Positions 33,901 through 46,738 of a DNA stretch of 64,000 bases are shown one piece after another. How positions within the stretch are numbered: position 1 is the stretch's first letter; each line of letters opens with the position of its first letter. A model generated the notes under the pieces. That model did not search any database. It was not told where the DNA came from and saw only the letters and a list, made by a program, of their open reading frames with translations. This DNA is from Nymphaea colorata (taxonomy: Eukaryota > Streptophyta > Magnoliopsida > Nymphaeales > Nymphaeaceae), in the NCBI RefSeq assembly GCF_008831285.2, contig NC_045143.1, positions 2,365,503 to 2,429,502 of the forward strand, written 5' to 3'. Position numbers and translations under genes: made by a program.

Positions 33901-36900
33901 TGGGAATGTACATAGTAGAATAATGTGATGTCACTTGGCCAGATGACTTATCAGCTGTGGTTAGGTCAAGATGTTTTCAGTGGAAATGGCTGAAGGATGT
34001 TCGGGATTTAGTTGGCCGGAGGTTGGGGATTGTTGTTGGAACGCTGTTTCAAGTAACGATCATGCTTTGGTAGTTATGATTCTTGTTGGCTGGCCATCAA
34101 CAAGATTGGTGGTTCCCAAGAATGTCCTTGCAATTTTTATCCAATCTTCTGTCAAACTGCCTTTGCAACTACAAGTTGAATGTGGAGGGGTATAAGATGG
34201 TTCTGCACCAGGGTAGCTATTTCTGTTTCCTTGGAACCACAATAAGTTCCACTAGAATATTTAGAGGATCTGTCACTGATGACTTGAGGTGATGGTGGCT
34301 GGACAGGTGGGAAAAATAGGTTCTAGGTTGAGTTGTAAAAACGTTAATCTCACTCTTTGTAATGGGGCTTGTTTCCTCCATGTGAAAGAGGCATAACACT
34401 TTTGAGGTTTTGGATATTAAAGAGACTGTTAGATGAAAATTCTGTCCTGTTATGTATTGGTTTTTGCTAATTTGTGTTGGCTTTGGGGACTGAAGACTTG
34501 GAAATAATTCAGAAAAATTGGAAAAGTCACTCCATGTTGTATGGGTGCGGAAGGAGGAAAGATATGGATTAGGAATTTGTTTTGGTGGAAAAATTTTATG
34601 TGAAGTTATCCATAGTTTTACTTGCGATACCAAACGCTTATGCAAAAGCCTTTATTCGAAATAGTGTAGGGAGTTGACATTCCTAACCATTCTTTATTCC
34701 AAATTGATCTACTTCTCAGAATTGTTGGTGAGGGAACTAGAGTTTGGAATTTGTGCTCGAGTCAAATACTATTTATTGTTCTCATAAATTATGTTCATGG
34801 TTTTACTCATAAAAGGACTTATGCAAGGACCATTTTATCTTTCATATGGTAATAATGTATGTTTTTGAATTCTTATGTGGTTTAATTGTATCCGTGCTAG
34901 TGTAAACTGTTTGGGTAAAATCTTGCCCGACTGCATGGATCGAATGTTTACCCTTCTTTTGGCCACATCCTTTTTTTATGAAAAATGTCACTTGCAGTTG
35001 AGAGAGGCTGGTCTCTGTAGTTTAGAGTTTCTTTCTTCCTGTACCAATAAAAAAGTTTTGGCTTCATGGTTTTAAAGATGTCTCCCTTTTACAAATGACA
35101 TTGACCAGAAGCAAAATAGAACTACTGAAGTTCGAAGTCCTAGATTAGGAGTAATATCTTCCCTTCAGGCAAATGGGTAGTTTGGTACAAGATATTTGTG
35201 AAGCGTTGAAAGTGTAAAGGTGCTTAAACTTGTTATGATTTGTACTAACGGTGGTAAATGATGTAGGCATGTTTCAAGGTTACTAATTCTAGCTGGACTG
35301 GCTGAAACATACCAGTGGTGGGATATGGTGGCCCTCGCTGAAATTTCTTGTACAATTTGTTGCACTTTAAGACCTTGTTGTGCTTGGATCAGAATAATAA
35401 ACTTTTCAATTGATCACATTGAATTTATGTTTTGCTGGTGGGATAGTGGTATGAGGTATTGGTGTTGATTGTCGCTTTGAGCTTCTTTTTGGTTACGTAG
35501 GCTCTCTTACAGAAAGTGATATGCTTTGCTTTATGATTTATTACTAGCAAAATTGCATTTTTTTATTTCAATTTACCTCGTATTTTCACACAAATTTCCG
35601 ATCGTTCCTCGGCCTTGCATAGCGTAATGCAGCAAGTTATGCATCCGTCTCTGAAAACTGTCAAGACCGCTGGGCAGTTGATATGCTGTTATAAATTATA
35701 TAATATATGCAGTTTTCATGTGGAATTTGGTCCACGTAATTCCGTTGGATAGAGGTAGAACATTCGTGCTTTGCATATTCTACCTAGATTTGTTCTGGTC
35801 TTGCATGTAGATCTGTGACTTTTCACAGCTGGCGCAGAGCAGGTTCCATTTATTAACTTGAAGGTTCGTACTTTGAGCATGTTAACCTGAAGTGTTTAAT
35901 TGTGTTGCTTGACAGCCCTCCTTGGAATTTCATAACATATATTTTCTGTTCATTCATGTGACTATTACCATGAATAAGGCAATTGGGTGTGGTTAGGTTG
36001 CACAATCGTGCTTGGTGATCTCTGATTTCTGTGGTCTCGCAGCCCACTTAATCTTTTTTCTCCTAGTGTTCACGTCATTGTGCAGGCCCAAATTAAGTTA
36101 GAATTCGGACTACCCAAATTAAGTTAGATATTTTGACTATGTACTAAATCAGTAAAGTTTGAATGCGCAAAAGACTACCCAAGTTAAGTTAGATATCAGT
36201 AAAGTTTGAATGCGCAAAAATAGCGATCTCGGCCTCTGACAAGTCTTACGACCGTTGAATGTTTTTCTTCGTTTCAATGTATGTATATTTTGGGAGTGTA
36301 TGCGAGTTGGCTTTTATGTATCCTAAATCCTCTTCTGAATCGTGATGATTTTGATGCCCTACACTGTACGAATGCGGAGGTTTTATCAGATTTCGTGTGG
36401 CTAGGCTTTTCTTCTTTTGTTTTTAAAAATTTAAACCATTTATGGTAATGGTAGATCGTCTTTGGGCGCTCCAATCTGGAAAAATTGAGACGATCAAGAT
36501 GTTAGTTGGGTCCTGCCGCGGGTTGTAGGAGCTCAGCAAATGCTGCCTGGCAACTTGAGAAATTGCTTCTTTTAAGAGCTGGTCAATAATTAGTTTATCT
36601 AGGAAAAAACTGCTTGGATTTTCCCTTGCCTCACAGTTTGTCGCAGGTTGGGTAAGGCGATCAATCTAAACGGCAAGCTTTGTAGGTTGCTTAGATCTGT
36701 TTCCCGTCAGCTCTTTATTTAATGGTTTTAAATAACCTTGGTCGCCATTACCGAGCCAACTTTCGTTTATGAAAGGGATGATCTCAGGGGGTTAGATAAT
36801 GATCTCAGTGGGGTCGATGATGCGGTTGATCAAGGGGCCCTTGGGGTTCTCTAACAAACTGTATGCTAATTTGTCCGAAGCCAGAGTTGGCTCCCGCAGT

Positions 36901-38880
36901 CGAACGTGGGACCTGCCGATCAAGGGTACAATCAAATGGAACTATGAATGGCTTTTTGCACGCGCAGGTCTTTCTATGTTCTTCTGGATGAATCCTAATT
37001 TGATTCGGTGTGATAACTGTTAATTGCACTAAGATTCCGGAAGCAACGGATCCAAAAGGATGCAGTTCTTCACAAACATAAGGCAGACAAAAGTTGACTT
37101 TAAGCGCTTCGTCACTGTTACTCTCTCGTAGATCAATTGTAACGGAGATTGAGGATTGATTATTTACTATTTTGTTTGTACTTCTATCACTTATTATAAT
37201 GAGGAGTTCCTGAAGTTTTTCATAATGTGCTTTATCCTTAAATTGTTTGTATAGTGAAGAAATTCAATATACTGCTTGTTCGGATTTGAAGTGAAGTCCT
37301 AATGAGAATCTCCACCATTTTTTTTCCTGCTCTAATTCCTGTTGAATCCAACCAAAACTTATAATCTCTAATTCCCCTTGAAACGCACTTGGTTGGATTC
37401 GTACATCTGGTAAATCCGAATTACCCTTCACGGACTATGACCTCCCAATCAGGGTGCTTGTCTAGGTGTCAAAAGCCTGTCTTTAAGCACTGTTCCATGT
37501 TCTCCCTTTCTGGGCTGGTGGGTTTCATAATATAGATTGTCAAGCTGATGAGCTGGTGAAAGTTCACTTATCAATCCGATCGTCCTTGGACTGTAAACAA
37601 TGAGAAACACAACACTATAATTGATAGGGTATGTTGGCTCCCACCCAAGCTCAGCCTTAACTAAGCCTGGGCATCGGGCTTGGGCCCCAAAAAACCGGCT
37701 CGGGCCAACTCGGGTCAGCCCGATTTGTTTTCTTTAATAATGGTGTATATTTTATTATTAAAATGTATTTTATTTTTTAAAAATATTATTCTATTAAAAA
37801 ATATTTCTATTTTAACCGGTTCGGGCTCGGGTTTTGGGCATAAAGAGACATATTAAGACATCAGCCCCATGTTCTCCCGCTAAACGCAAGAAAAGTGGAC
37901 AAGAAGAAAGGGATACAATCTTAACTTCAGCAAAATGAAGTTGGCAAAGGACTGCCGATTGAAGCCCTGCACTTTAGTATTTAGATCATCGATCATTTGA
38001 AAAGCGGAGAGGATCAATCATATTTGTTTCCCTTCCACACCATGCGTGATCATAATAAAGAATGTACGTTCTGCATAATGAACAAACAAAATTGTAGACC
38101 GAAGAGACAATTGTAGACCTACTTCGACTTAGAAACTTTTCAAGTCGACCGCTAGGCCACGCTGGGTTTGTCCGTCCTCTTTGTTCAGAAAAAAAAAAAG
38201 AATAAACAAAAATCTTTTAAAAAGTAACATTTCAATGATATTTCAATTTTGAATCTACCACAACCAAATGAGCAAGCAAATGATATTTGTACCAGTGACA
38301 AGCAAGGAAGAGCGAAGAGCTCCTTTAATGATCATGAGTTGAAACTAATCTACGGACTAGCAGTAGCTGTGAAGTCTAGATCAACGCTAAAAATATATAT
38401 AGACAAGAAAGCTGATAAAAGTTCCACAGACCAGGCAACATGGGTAAACATAACACTTTCAAGCTATGGAAAAACATCACAGTTCATCGCCAGGTATATA
38501 TAGATTTTGGCGATCGGGCTGCCGAAGGAAGAATTGGAGGAGATCTTCAAGTATGCAGATCTAGCATTCAAAGGGCTTCAAGTTCATAAAGGCTAGGACA
38601 ATGAAACTGGGCCTCACTATCAATGGTGGTTTCTCCTGCGAAGAAAGGGCAGGAGAGAGAGAGAGAGAGCAAGTTGCACTGAAGACCTTTGTGAGAGAGA
38701 GAAAGTTGCATAGTGGACTACTATGTGAGAACAAGCTGCATGGGAGGTTTTGTAGGAGTGAATTGTAAGAAATAAATATGTCCAAGTTGCTGCATGTGCC
38801 ATCATCCACAGAGAGAACATGTGCTAATTGAAGGTATCTTGCATTTAAGAGGCTGATCAAGTGGTTTTTCTTTCTGATGT
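31000..38880. other. SF1 3' region and intergenic DNA
   Basis: The first part may still be SF1 3' untranslated sequence. Beyond that I recognise no gene in about 7 kb. Landmarks are an imperfect internal duplication at 36095-36215 (phrases GACTACCCAA and CAGTAAAGTTTGAATGCGC occur twice) and a GGCTCGGGCC / CGGTTCGGGCTCGGG palindromic element at about 37665-37850. Confidence 0.55.
37665..37850. repeat. Small inverted-repeat element with GGGCTCGGG ends
   Basis: GGGCATCGGGCTTGGGCC and CCGGCTCGGGCC at the left, and CCGGTTCGGGCTCGGGTTTTGGGCAT at the right, enclose an AT-rich core. Ends rich in GGGCTCGGG are common in small plant DNA elements. Classification is inference. Confidence 0.4.
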
Positions 38881-41800
38881 CTACCATGGAGCAAAAAGGT
38901 GAAGAGAGGGCTGCCGACGAATCCCAGACCACCATTCACACTAGTGACTGATCGATCCACAAAATAGTGGTCCATGAACAAGGTAACCCCAATCTGAAAT
39001 CCACCAGCAGTTTGCTTGATGGATTTAATTATTTACCTTGGTCTATTGCTGTCACTTGGTTCTTGAGTGAAAAATGTAAGTTGGGATTTATTGATGGCTC
39101 CATTAGTAACCTGCCTTGAATGATATTAGATATAGAGAGTGGAGAACTACTAATGATACCGTTGCATCATGGCTGATAAATTCAATAGAACCTAAAATCG
39201 CCGCTAGATTTCAATTATTAGAAACAGCCAAAGAGATTTGGACTTCAGCCAATGAGCTCTATAGTGAGCAGTTTAACACTGCTCGTATTTATCAATTAGC
39301 ACAAAAAAAGGGAAGCCTCCAGAAAGGGTCGACGCCCATAAGCGAATGCCTAGGAATTTTTAAGGGAATATGGGATGAGAGGGATATACATGCTTCTCTC
39401 ACCATTGATCTAAATAAAGCCAAAAAAATGAGAGAGCAAGAACGTATTTTTGAGATTTTGGCTGGCCTACGGAATGGCTATGAGCATATTAGAAGACAAA
39501 TATTATTGGATCATGAACTGCCTTCTCTTAGTTCCTATGCTCCCTCCTTATGAGTAAGAGTCTAGGAGTTGGGAACCAACCCTTAGTGAAATTGGTCCAG
39601 ATTTAAATGTTGAAGAGAAGGCCCAACCACATTCCTCATGGTACCTACGGTGGTAAAATTATGAAGTGAAATTATGAAGATGGGAGGAAAAGGTGTTCTC
39701 ATTGTAAAAAAAATTGGGCACACAAAAGATAGCTGCTCGTATCTCCATGGGAAACCTGAAGAAAACTGTAACTAACGACCCAAGAGCTCTAATCAAGGGG
39801 CGGACAGATCTGATAAAGAGAACATTCAGACCAACCAAGCGTCCACCATTGACAGTTCGGTAACTCTAGAGATGCTTGCCGAGTTGACATACTCAAAAGG
39901 TAGTAGGTATCTCCATCAATACCGCAGACAATAAAATAATTCAGGCACGCTTTATACTTCCATTGCTAATTCTTGCACTCAATGGGTGGTAGATTCGGGG
40001 GGCCACTGATCACATGGCCAATGACTCAATCCACCAAATTATTTGTCCCAAGGATATGTATCTAGGGCCTGTTGCTGCTGCCAATGGGACTCTAATCTCA
40101 GTAAAAGGGAAAGGGTCTACTGATTTCTTTAAAAAAAGTTGCACGAATGATGCCTAATATTTGCCCGATCTTACTTCTAACTTGTGATCAACAGCTAAAA
40201 TTATCAAGGAACTAGATTGGGTTGTCGTTTTTCTGCTACTAAAGTGATTTTTCATGACCGGAAGACTCGGACAACGATTGGTGAAGGTTCCTTCTGTTCG
40301 CTCCAAGGATGATGGCGATCTCATTCATCGCAGGATGGGTCATCCTTCAACCAGAATTTTGAGACATTTATTTCCGAAATATTATTTTAAAGATGATGGA
40401 TGTGACGTTTGCAGATTTGTTAAGATGTCTAGACCTAGATTTCCTTTATTTAGTAAAAGCATGTTTGATCTCATACATTCAGACATTTGCGGACCTGAAC
40501 CCATAGACTCTGTAGATGGGTTTCGGTTTTGTCTCTTGTTCATTGGTGATGTTTATCTAAATCAATGGATCTATTTTCATGAAAAATAAATTTGAAGTAT
40601 TATCTCATTTTAAAAATTTTTACAAATTGATTGAAGTGCAATATAACTCAAAAACTAAGAATTTTTGGTCTGATAATGAAACTGAATATAAAAAACTTGG
40701 CATTTGAAACTTTTCCTACCAAGCATGGTATTGACCACGAGACTTCAAGCCCCACAACAAAACAGTGTGTCGGAGAAGAAAAATCGACATTTACGTGAAA
40801 TTGCTAGGAGTCTTCTATTCCAAATGAACATGCCTAAGCAATATTCGAAATTTGCTATTTCTACTGCATGCCATCTGATTAACAGGACTCAGCAAGCGGC
40901 TAAATTACAAGAGTCCAATCAAAACTCTTACCAGATCACAACCTTAAGCTTGACTATCTTAGTGTGTTTGGGTGTGTTGCTTACGTTTGGCTTCATCAAC
41001 TAAGTCCTCGATCAAGTAAGAGCAATTTTGTTAGGTATCATACAGGAAGCAAAAGGGTATGTATAATACAATCCAGCTACTAAGAAAACCTTTATTTCAT
41101 GTGATGTTCATTTCTATGAAAATCAATCTTTTTTTAACATCGGTACCCACAATGAGGGTAAGGGGAGCTCGACATGCACCAAGGCACCTTGCTGATAATA
41201 AGTCTTATTCTACCTATCCGATTAGCAACTATATCAGCTACAGCCGCATATCACCTAGTCATGCCATCAACAGCCTTGACAAGATCCATGAGCCCGAGTC
41301 TGATGATGAGGCAAAAAATGACCCCAGTTGGAGAGCCGCAATGAGTGAAGAGCTTGAAGCTCTAAACAAAAATGGCCACTGTTGAAATGACACTATAAAG
41401 TTAAGTATAAAAGTGATGGGACATTAGAAAGGTATAATGCGAGGTTTATTACTAAAACGTTTATACAAACCATAGGACTTGATTATGGTGAAACTTTTGC
41501 CCTAGTGGCAAAGATGAATGCCTTGAGAATCTTGCTTCCCATAGCCTGCAACTTGAATTGGAGTTTACACCATTTAGACCTGAAAAATACCTTTTTACAA
41601 GGAGAATTAGAAGAGGAGATATACATGTCTCTAAGCCTTATATGATGTATAACAGTCTCACAAAGCCTGGTACAAGAAGCTTAGCTGCGCCTTAGAAAAG
41701 ATTGGATATCAAAAATGTCATTCAGATAGTACGTTGTTCATCAAGAGGGAGATTGAGAAAACTACTATAGTCTTAATCTATGTTGACGACATAGTAGTTA

Positions 41801-42332
41801 TAGGCATTGTTTTAGATAATATTATTAGTCTCAAAAATTACTTGAGAAAGATCTAGGAAAGCTAAAGTATTTTCAGGGCATTGAAATGGCACAATCTCAC
41901 AAAGGTATATTTATGTGTCAAAAGAAAATATGCACTTGAAATTTTAAAGGAGATAGGGGAGACTGATTTACATCCTGTTGATATGCTTGTGGACCCAGAT
42001 TATAAGCTTGGTGCATGTGAAGATGAACATGAGATTGACAAAGAGAGATTTTAACGTCTTGTGGGGAGGCTCACATACCTTACAGTCACACATCTAGACA
42101 TAGCATTTGCTATAAATGTCATCAGCAGATATATGCAGAGTTCAAGAGAATCCCACATGAAGGCAACTGATTGTATCCTGTGATATGTTAAAAGTACTCT
42201 AGGACAAGGAATTTGGAATAAAAGGAATGGATATATTGATGTTGTAGGTTTTATAGATGCTGACTAGGCAAATGACATCAGTGATAGGAAGTCTCTAATT
42301 GGATATTGTGTGTTTGTTCGTTGGAGAAAATA

Positions 42333-42800
42333 TTGTCACTTGGAAAAGTAAAAAACAAAGGGTTGTGGCTAAATCTAGTACGGAAGTAGAATACCATGCG
42401 ATGGCATACTCAACAAGAAGCTTGATTGAAGAACTTGGATTTGAAATCTTAAGACCCATGGATATGTTCTACAATATATAAGGCAGTTATATATAAAAGT
42501 AAAAAACAAAGGGTTGTGGCTAAATCTAGTACGGAAGTAGAATACCATGCGATGGCATACTCAACAAGAAGCTTGATTGAAGAACTTGGATTTGAAATCT
42601 TAAGACCCATGGATATGTTCTACAATATATGTTCTACAATATATAACTGCCTTATATATTGTAGAACATATCCATGAGTCTTAAGATTTCAAATCCAAGT
42701 TCTTCAATCAAGCTTCTTGTTGAGTATGCCATCGCATGGTATTCTACTTTCGTACTAGATTTAGCCACAACCCTTTGTTTTTTACTTTTCCAAGTGACAA
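42333..42800. repeat. Direct plus inverted triplication inside Copia RNase H
   Basis: A 136-base segment of the RNase H domain (42344-42479) is repeated directly at 42495-42630, an offset of 151. It is then repeated in inverse complement at about 42640-42800. The inverted copy matches about 161 bases of the first, including the extra AAGGCAGTTATATA, with about two differences. RNase H coding sequence resumes after it, near 42820 (HIEIYCHYVREKV). Transcribed, the block would fold into a long, nearly perfect hairpin. The high identity means it formed recently compared with the decay of the element. Confidence 0.95.
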
Positions 42801-42992
42801 GTTTTTCATGAAATAACCTAGCACATTGAAATTTATTGTCATTATGTCAGAGAGAAGGTTTTAAATGGAGATATTAGAACTTCCCTTACAAATAGTGTTG
42901 ATCAAGTTGCGGATGCATTGATGAAAGGATTATCTAAATCAAAGTTGCAACAAGCTTCCAGCAAGTGGGGTTGCTTTAATATCTTCACCCCA

Positions 42993-43330
42993 CTTGAGGG
43001 GGAGTGTTACAGCACCAACGTCTATATGGAGCACTATTATCTCATTCACAGCAATTGCCAACTTGGGAGAAATGGATATCGCAACAAATCACTTGAATGT
43101 TGGAAGAAAACGTTGAAGCCCATTCAACGTTAAAACTATTTTGAGTTTTCTTGTATCGCCTATTAAAAGGCTCAAGTATAAAGGCAATGTTTCTTGTACT
43201 AAAAAGAAAAGAAAATAAGGAAATTAGTGCTGCCATTCTACCGCGGATGTAGGACAAAGAGCTGAACCACGTAATCTTTGTCTGTTCTCTTTCTCTCTCT
43301 CTCTCTCTCTCAAGTCTCAACTCTCCCCAA
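42993..43330 (+). repeat. Polypurine tract and probable 3' LTR of the Copia element
   Basis: CTTGAGGGGGAG (42993-43004) is a typical Copia polypurine tract, and the LTR would then begin TGTTAC at 43005. It continues through a region with TCTACCGCGGATGTAGG and GAACCACGTAATC, then a CT-rich end near 43280-43310. These phrases are common in plant Copia LTR ends. The right boundary is uncertain because no second LTR is available for comparison. Confidence 0.55.
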
Positions 43331-43352
43331 GATATGAAGAAGCATTTTCGGA

Positions 43353-43408
43353 CACATCCGCTTGTGAAAGCCATGGCTTGCACATCCGCTTGTGAAAGCC
43401 ATGGCTTG
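43353..43408. repeat. 28-bp tandem duplication
   Basis: CACATCCGCTTGTGAAAGCC at 43353 recurs perfectly at 43381. It lies just beyond the likely right end of the Copia LTR. Confidence 0.95.
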
Positions 43409-44204
43409 CACATCAGCAATTGAATTTGTTGATCGTTCACCACGTGATCCTGATATGAAGGATAGAGCTTCCAATTATTGTGCCTTGCCACAACTGCTCT
43501 GGCTTCTGGTCCATACTGCGGAATAAAGGGGTCCATTATTTAAAGGGATTGTGCATGTTTTTATTGCAGGCTTCTCCTTGAGTGTTGCATGACTGAGGTG
43601 ACACAAGCACTTGGCAAAATTTAAGTAACTTTTTCCGTTTTGAAGAAGTAGCAACTTTCCTTCATCTTAGTGTCGGCAAGGTTTTTGGGGATGAGGAATT
43701 TTTAAGCTTTTCAAATAGTTCTGTTTCTTCATGTTCTCTGTCTGCCAGCTTTTGTGATATGAAGTATCATGAAGCTAAAGCTTGTTTGGCTAAAATGGCA
43801 TGCTCTGGTTAGAGTATTTTGTTACCTCATTTGTAGTGGATACGCAGGAGGACCCTCGGAATTTTCTAGATTCTTCACTGCAAGGTCCATAGTGGAAGTG
43901 GCTGAGCAGAATAATTAGTTCGTGTCATGAATCTGCTTCTTATTCATTTTTGGATCGGAAACCAACTGTAAGGAATAGGCCCATCTCAAGCCAAATCGCG
44001 TCTCTGCTGATGGAAGATTTCCTCATGCATACACAAAAACGAATATGGCTTTAAAACAGGATCTTGTTCATGCTAAATCATTGAATCAAAACTTTAACTG
44101 TAGCGAAAGCGTACTTAAATCCATCTGAACAACCGGAGGGTGAGATCGCAGTAGGATCTTCCAGGGTCTGTGCGGAGCACGTGCGGTTTCTCTCATATGA
44201 AAAA

Positions 44205-44726
44205 GAAACAACCCTAAAAAGTGATGTTTCAAGCAACCGTGCACGACCTCATGGACCACTACCATTTTATCTTATGAGCAATTACAGATTCAACCTATCA
44301 AAAAATTCATAATTGCGTATATGTATCTATACATTATAAAATTGTCACATACCATATAAAATAACGTAATATCCCAAAACGTAATCACTTATGCGGATAT
44401 TTACATTAAGACAGTCATAATGTTTGAAATTCTTCATTGACATATATCGGCCACCAAATTATCCTAGAAACAACCCTAAAAAGTGATGTTTCAAGCAACC
44501 GTGCACGACCTCATGGACCACTACCATTTTATCTTATGAGCAATTACAGATTCAACCTATCAAAAAATTCATAATTGCGTATATGTATCTATACATTATA
44601 AAATTGTCACATACCATATAAAATAACGTAATATCCCAAAACGTAATCACTTAAGCAGATATTTACATTAAGACAGTCATAATGTCTGAAATTCCTCATT
44701 GACATATGTCGGCCACCAAATGATCC
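44205..44726. repeat. 262-bp tandem duplication
   Basis: The unit starting GAAACAACCCTAAAAAGTG at 44205 recurs from 44467 with only a handful of changes (for example TTATGCGG against TTAAGCAG). The identity of about 98 percent indicates a recent duplication. I find no gene in the unit. Confidence 0.95.
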
Positions 44727-44948
44727 TTACATCTGCTTTTGGTGTTGACACCTCAGTGCCTAGCCATGACATCGTCCTTGCAGATCTTGCTCCTTATACT
44801 GTTCTTAACATATTTAACATCTTTCCTCGTCTTCCATAGAAACGGTAAAAGTCCTGCCAGCACTTGAACAAAGCTTTGTTATTGAATTGAACAAATTTAG
44901 TAAGGCCATGTTTTTATTCCTCACCCCATGTGGTCAGGCATTTACCAA

Positions 44949-45105
<157 letters not shown>

Positions 45106-45712
45106 GTTGTTAAAACTGTTGTAAAATGTGCATGTGTTGTAAAGAAAGATTTTCTTTTTATAGTAAAGTATCACAGTAATGCTACAAGGTAAATGGCCAA
45201 ATGAAGGGAGGGAGATCAGAGAGGCGTACTTGAGGAAAAGGGCCAAGCTATCGGCAGCATTTTAAGCCGCGGCTGCGGGTGGCCGATGGCCATAACTTCC
45301 GGTGATGCACAGTGTTTAAGTGTAGTGTAGGTCAGCCACTTTATTGTGCGCCATTAAATACAAAGGGCTTCCGGTGGGCGGGGATCCGCTCTGCCGGCCA
45401 CTGCCATTAATCAAAATGCAGGCGCTTTCATGCAGAGAGGACGTGAGCCAGCGAGCGGCAGTAATTGCCACCTTTCACTGCCACAATTCATTCAATCAGC
45501 ATCTTTGACTCTTTGGAGACAAACATTCAAAGTCTTCACTTTCTTTTTATCTTTCATTCAGTGTGCACTGTCCCCACCTTCCAGCTTTAATCCACTGCTT
45601 CCCGGGTTTTGACTGCCCTGCATATCCAAAATCTTCTAGGCAATGTCTTTTTTTCACCTCTCACCTTCAATCTAATGTTGAACAGTTAATACTCAAACGC
45701 CTTCGGCTCAGT

Positions 45713-45864
45713 CAGGGGCAGAGGCCGGTGTACGGAACCTAAAAGATTTTTTTTTTGTTTTTATATTGATTTTTTTGAAAAACTTTTCTCATTTACGCCC
45801 CTTAAAAATAAAATTTTTTATACATAATGTCCCTTATAAGGAAGATTTTCTGGCTCCGCCCATG
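45713..45864. repeat. GGCGGAGC-type inverted-repeat element
   Basis: The left end CAGGGGCAGAGGCCGG and the right end TTCTGGCTCCGCCCATG are imperfect inverse complements around a T-rich core. It belongs with the other elements of this type in the window. Confidence 0.5.
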
Positions 45865-46529
45865 AACTTAGCACGCTCTAAGGAGATGGTCAGGTGTTTC
45901 ACTATTAACTGTTTAAAAGTAAAGATTGAATATATATGTCAGCAACCAGTTCTGTTTTAACACAGAATTTTAGTCTTCATTCCTGAAGAGTTACCGGTCT
46001 TAGGGTCGAAATTTGTACAGTGATCGCGGGAAAAAGAATACAAGGAAAGAAGAAGATAAAAGAAGTGAAAAAGTGGGAGGAAGAAAAAGGAGTCGAAAAA
46101 CTGTTTTCCTAACTCATTTTTCAATATCTAAACAAAAAAAAAATCAAAATTCAAGAAAGGTCACAATTTTAATGTCAAAAATCTTATAAAATCTAATTCC
46201 TTCTTCAACATTTATTTATTTATTTATACTTATATTTATTTCCATGCGAGTGTGCAGATACATATTATATATGAATAACAAGTAACTGCTAAAACATGTC
46301 CAACCCAAGTTAAAACCCCGTCCAAAAGAAGCTGCTTATGTGCACACTCCACCAAAAATTATGCACAGGTGCAAGGGGTGTGCACATGACCACTTGGGCA
46401 GCTCGCTTACAATAATTTTGGCGTACATGCAGATACAAAGGTCTTTCACCCAAAAATTTTACTCCTGAAAAGGACCATCTACAAATTGAAAACACAGTTC
46501 TATGGCTGCTGACAAGCCACCACCACCAG

Positions 46530-46531
<2 letters not shown>

Positions 46532-46567
<36 letters not shown>
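46532..46567. repeat. (TA)n microsatellite
   Basis: An uninterrupted TA run of about 35 bases. Confidence 0.95.
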
Positions 46568-46571
<4 letters not shown>

Positions 46572-46660
46572 TGGAGGTACTTGTGACAGTTGTGGACATT
46601 GCCGACATGAATACATAAAATTTGCTTCATTTATGTATTGATACTTCCTTCTTTTTTACT

Positions 46661-46738
46661 GTTTATACCTATATAAGTGCTCCTTAAAGTTTGAAACTTG
46701 TTTATACGTATATAAGTGCTCCTTAAAGTTTGAAACTT
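46661..46738. repeat. 39-bp tandem duplication
   Basis: GTTTATACCTATATAAGTGC at 46661 recurs at 46700 with one substitution, both copies ending TTTGAAACTT. Confidence 0.95.

Larger units (their letters stand above)
38886..43330 (+). mobile_element. Degenerate Ty1/Copia LTR retrotransposon
   Basis: Gene order is gag, protease, integrase, reverse transcriptase, RNase H, which defines the Copia type. Gag begins near an ATG at 38886, with NYLPW and KLGFIDGS motifs at about 39028-39095, continues after a stop in the frame at 39116-39553, and has a CCHC zinc knuckle (39694-39736) broken by an extra A. The protease DSG motif (about 39992) is followed by a one-base insertion in a G run. The integrase HHCC region (about 40320-40440) and core follow to about 41000. 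Reverse transcriptase includes YVDD (41779-41790) and ends near 42050. RNase H begins near 42240, is interrupted by repeats, and ends near 42960. Many stops and frameshifts mean it is dead. A purine tract and a likely 3' LTR are present; I find no 5' LTR. Confidence 0.9.

Noticed and set aside
36870-36935. tRNA-like GTCGAACGTGGGACC segment
   Set aside because: It has a weak B-box-like core, but no A box at the right spacing and no paired stems.
38130-38165. Minus-strand GTGGCCTAGCGGTCGAC, an A-box-like sequence
   Set aside because: No usable B box follows within the normal distance and no A or T tail is present.
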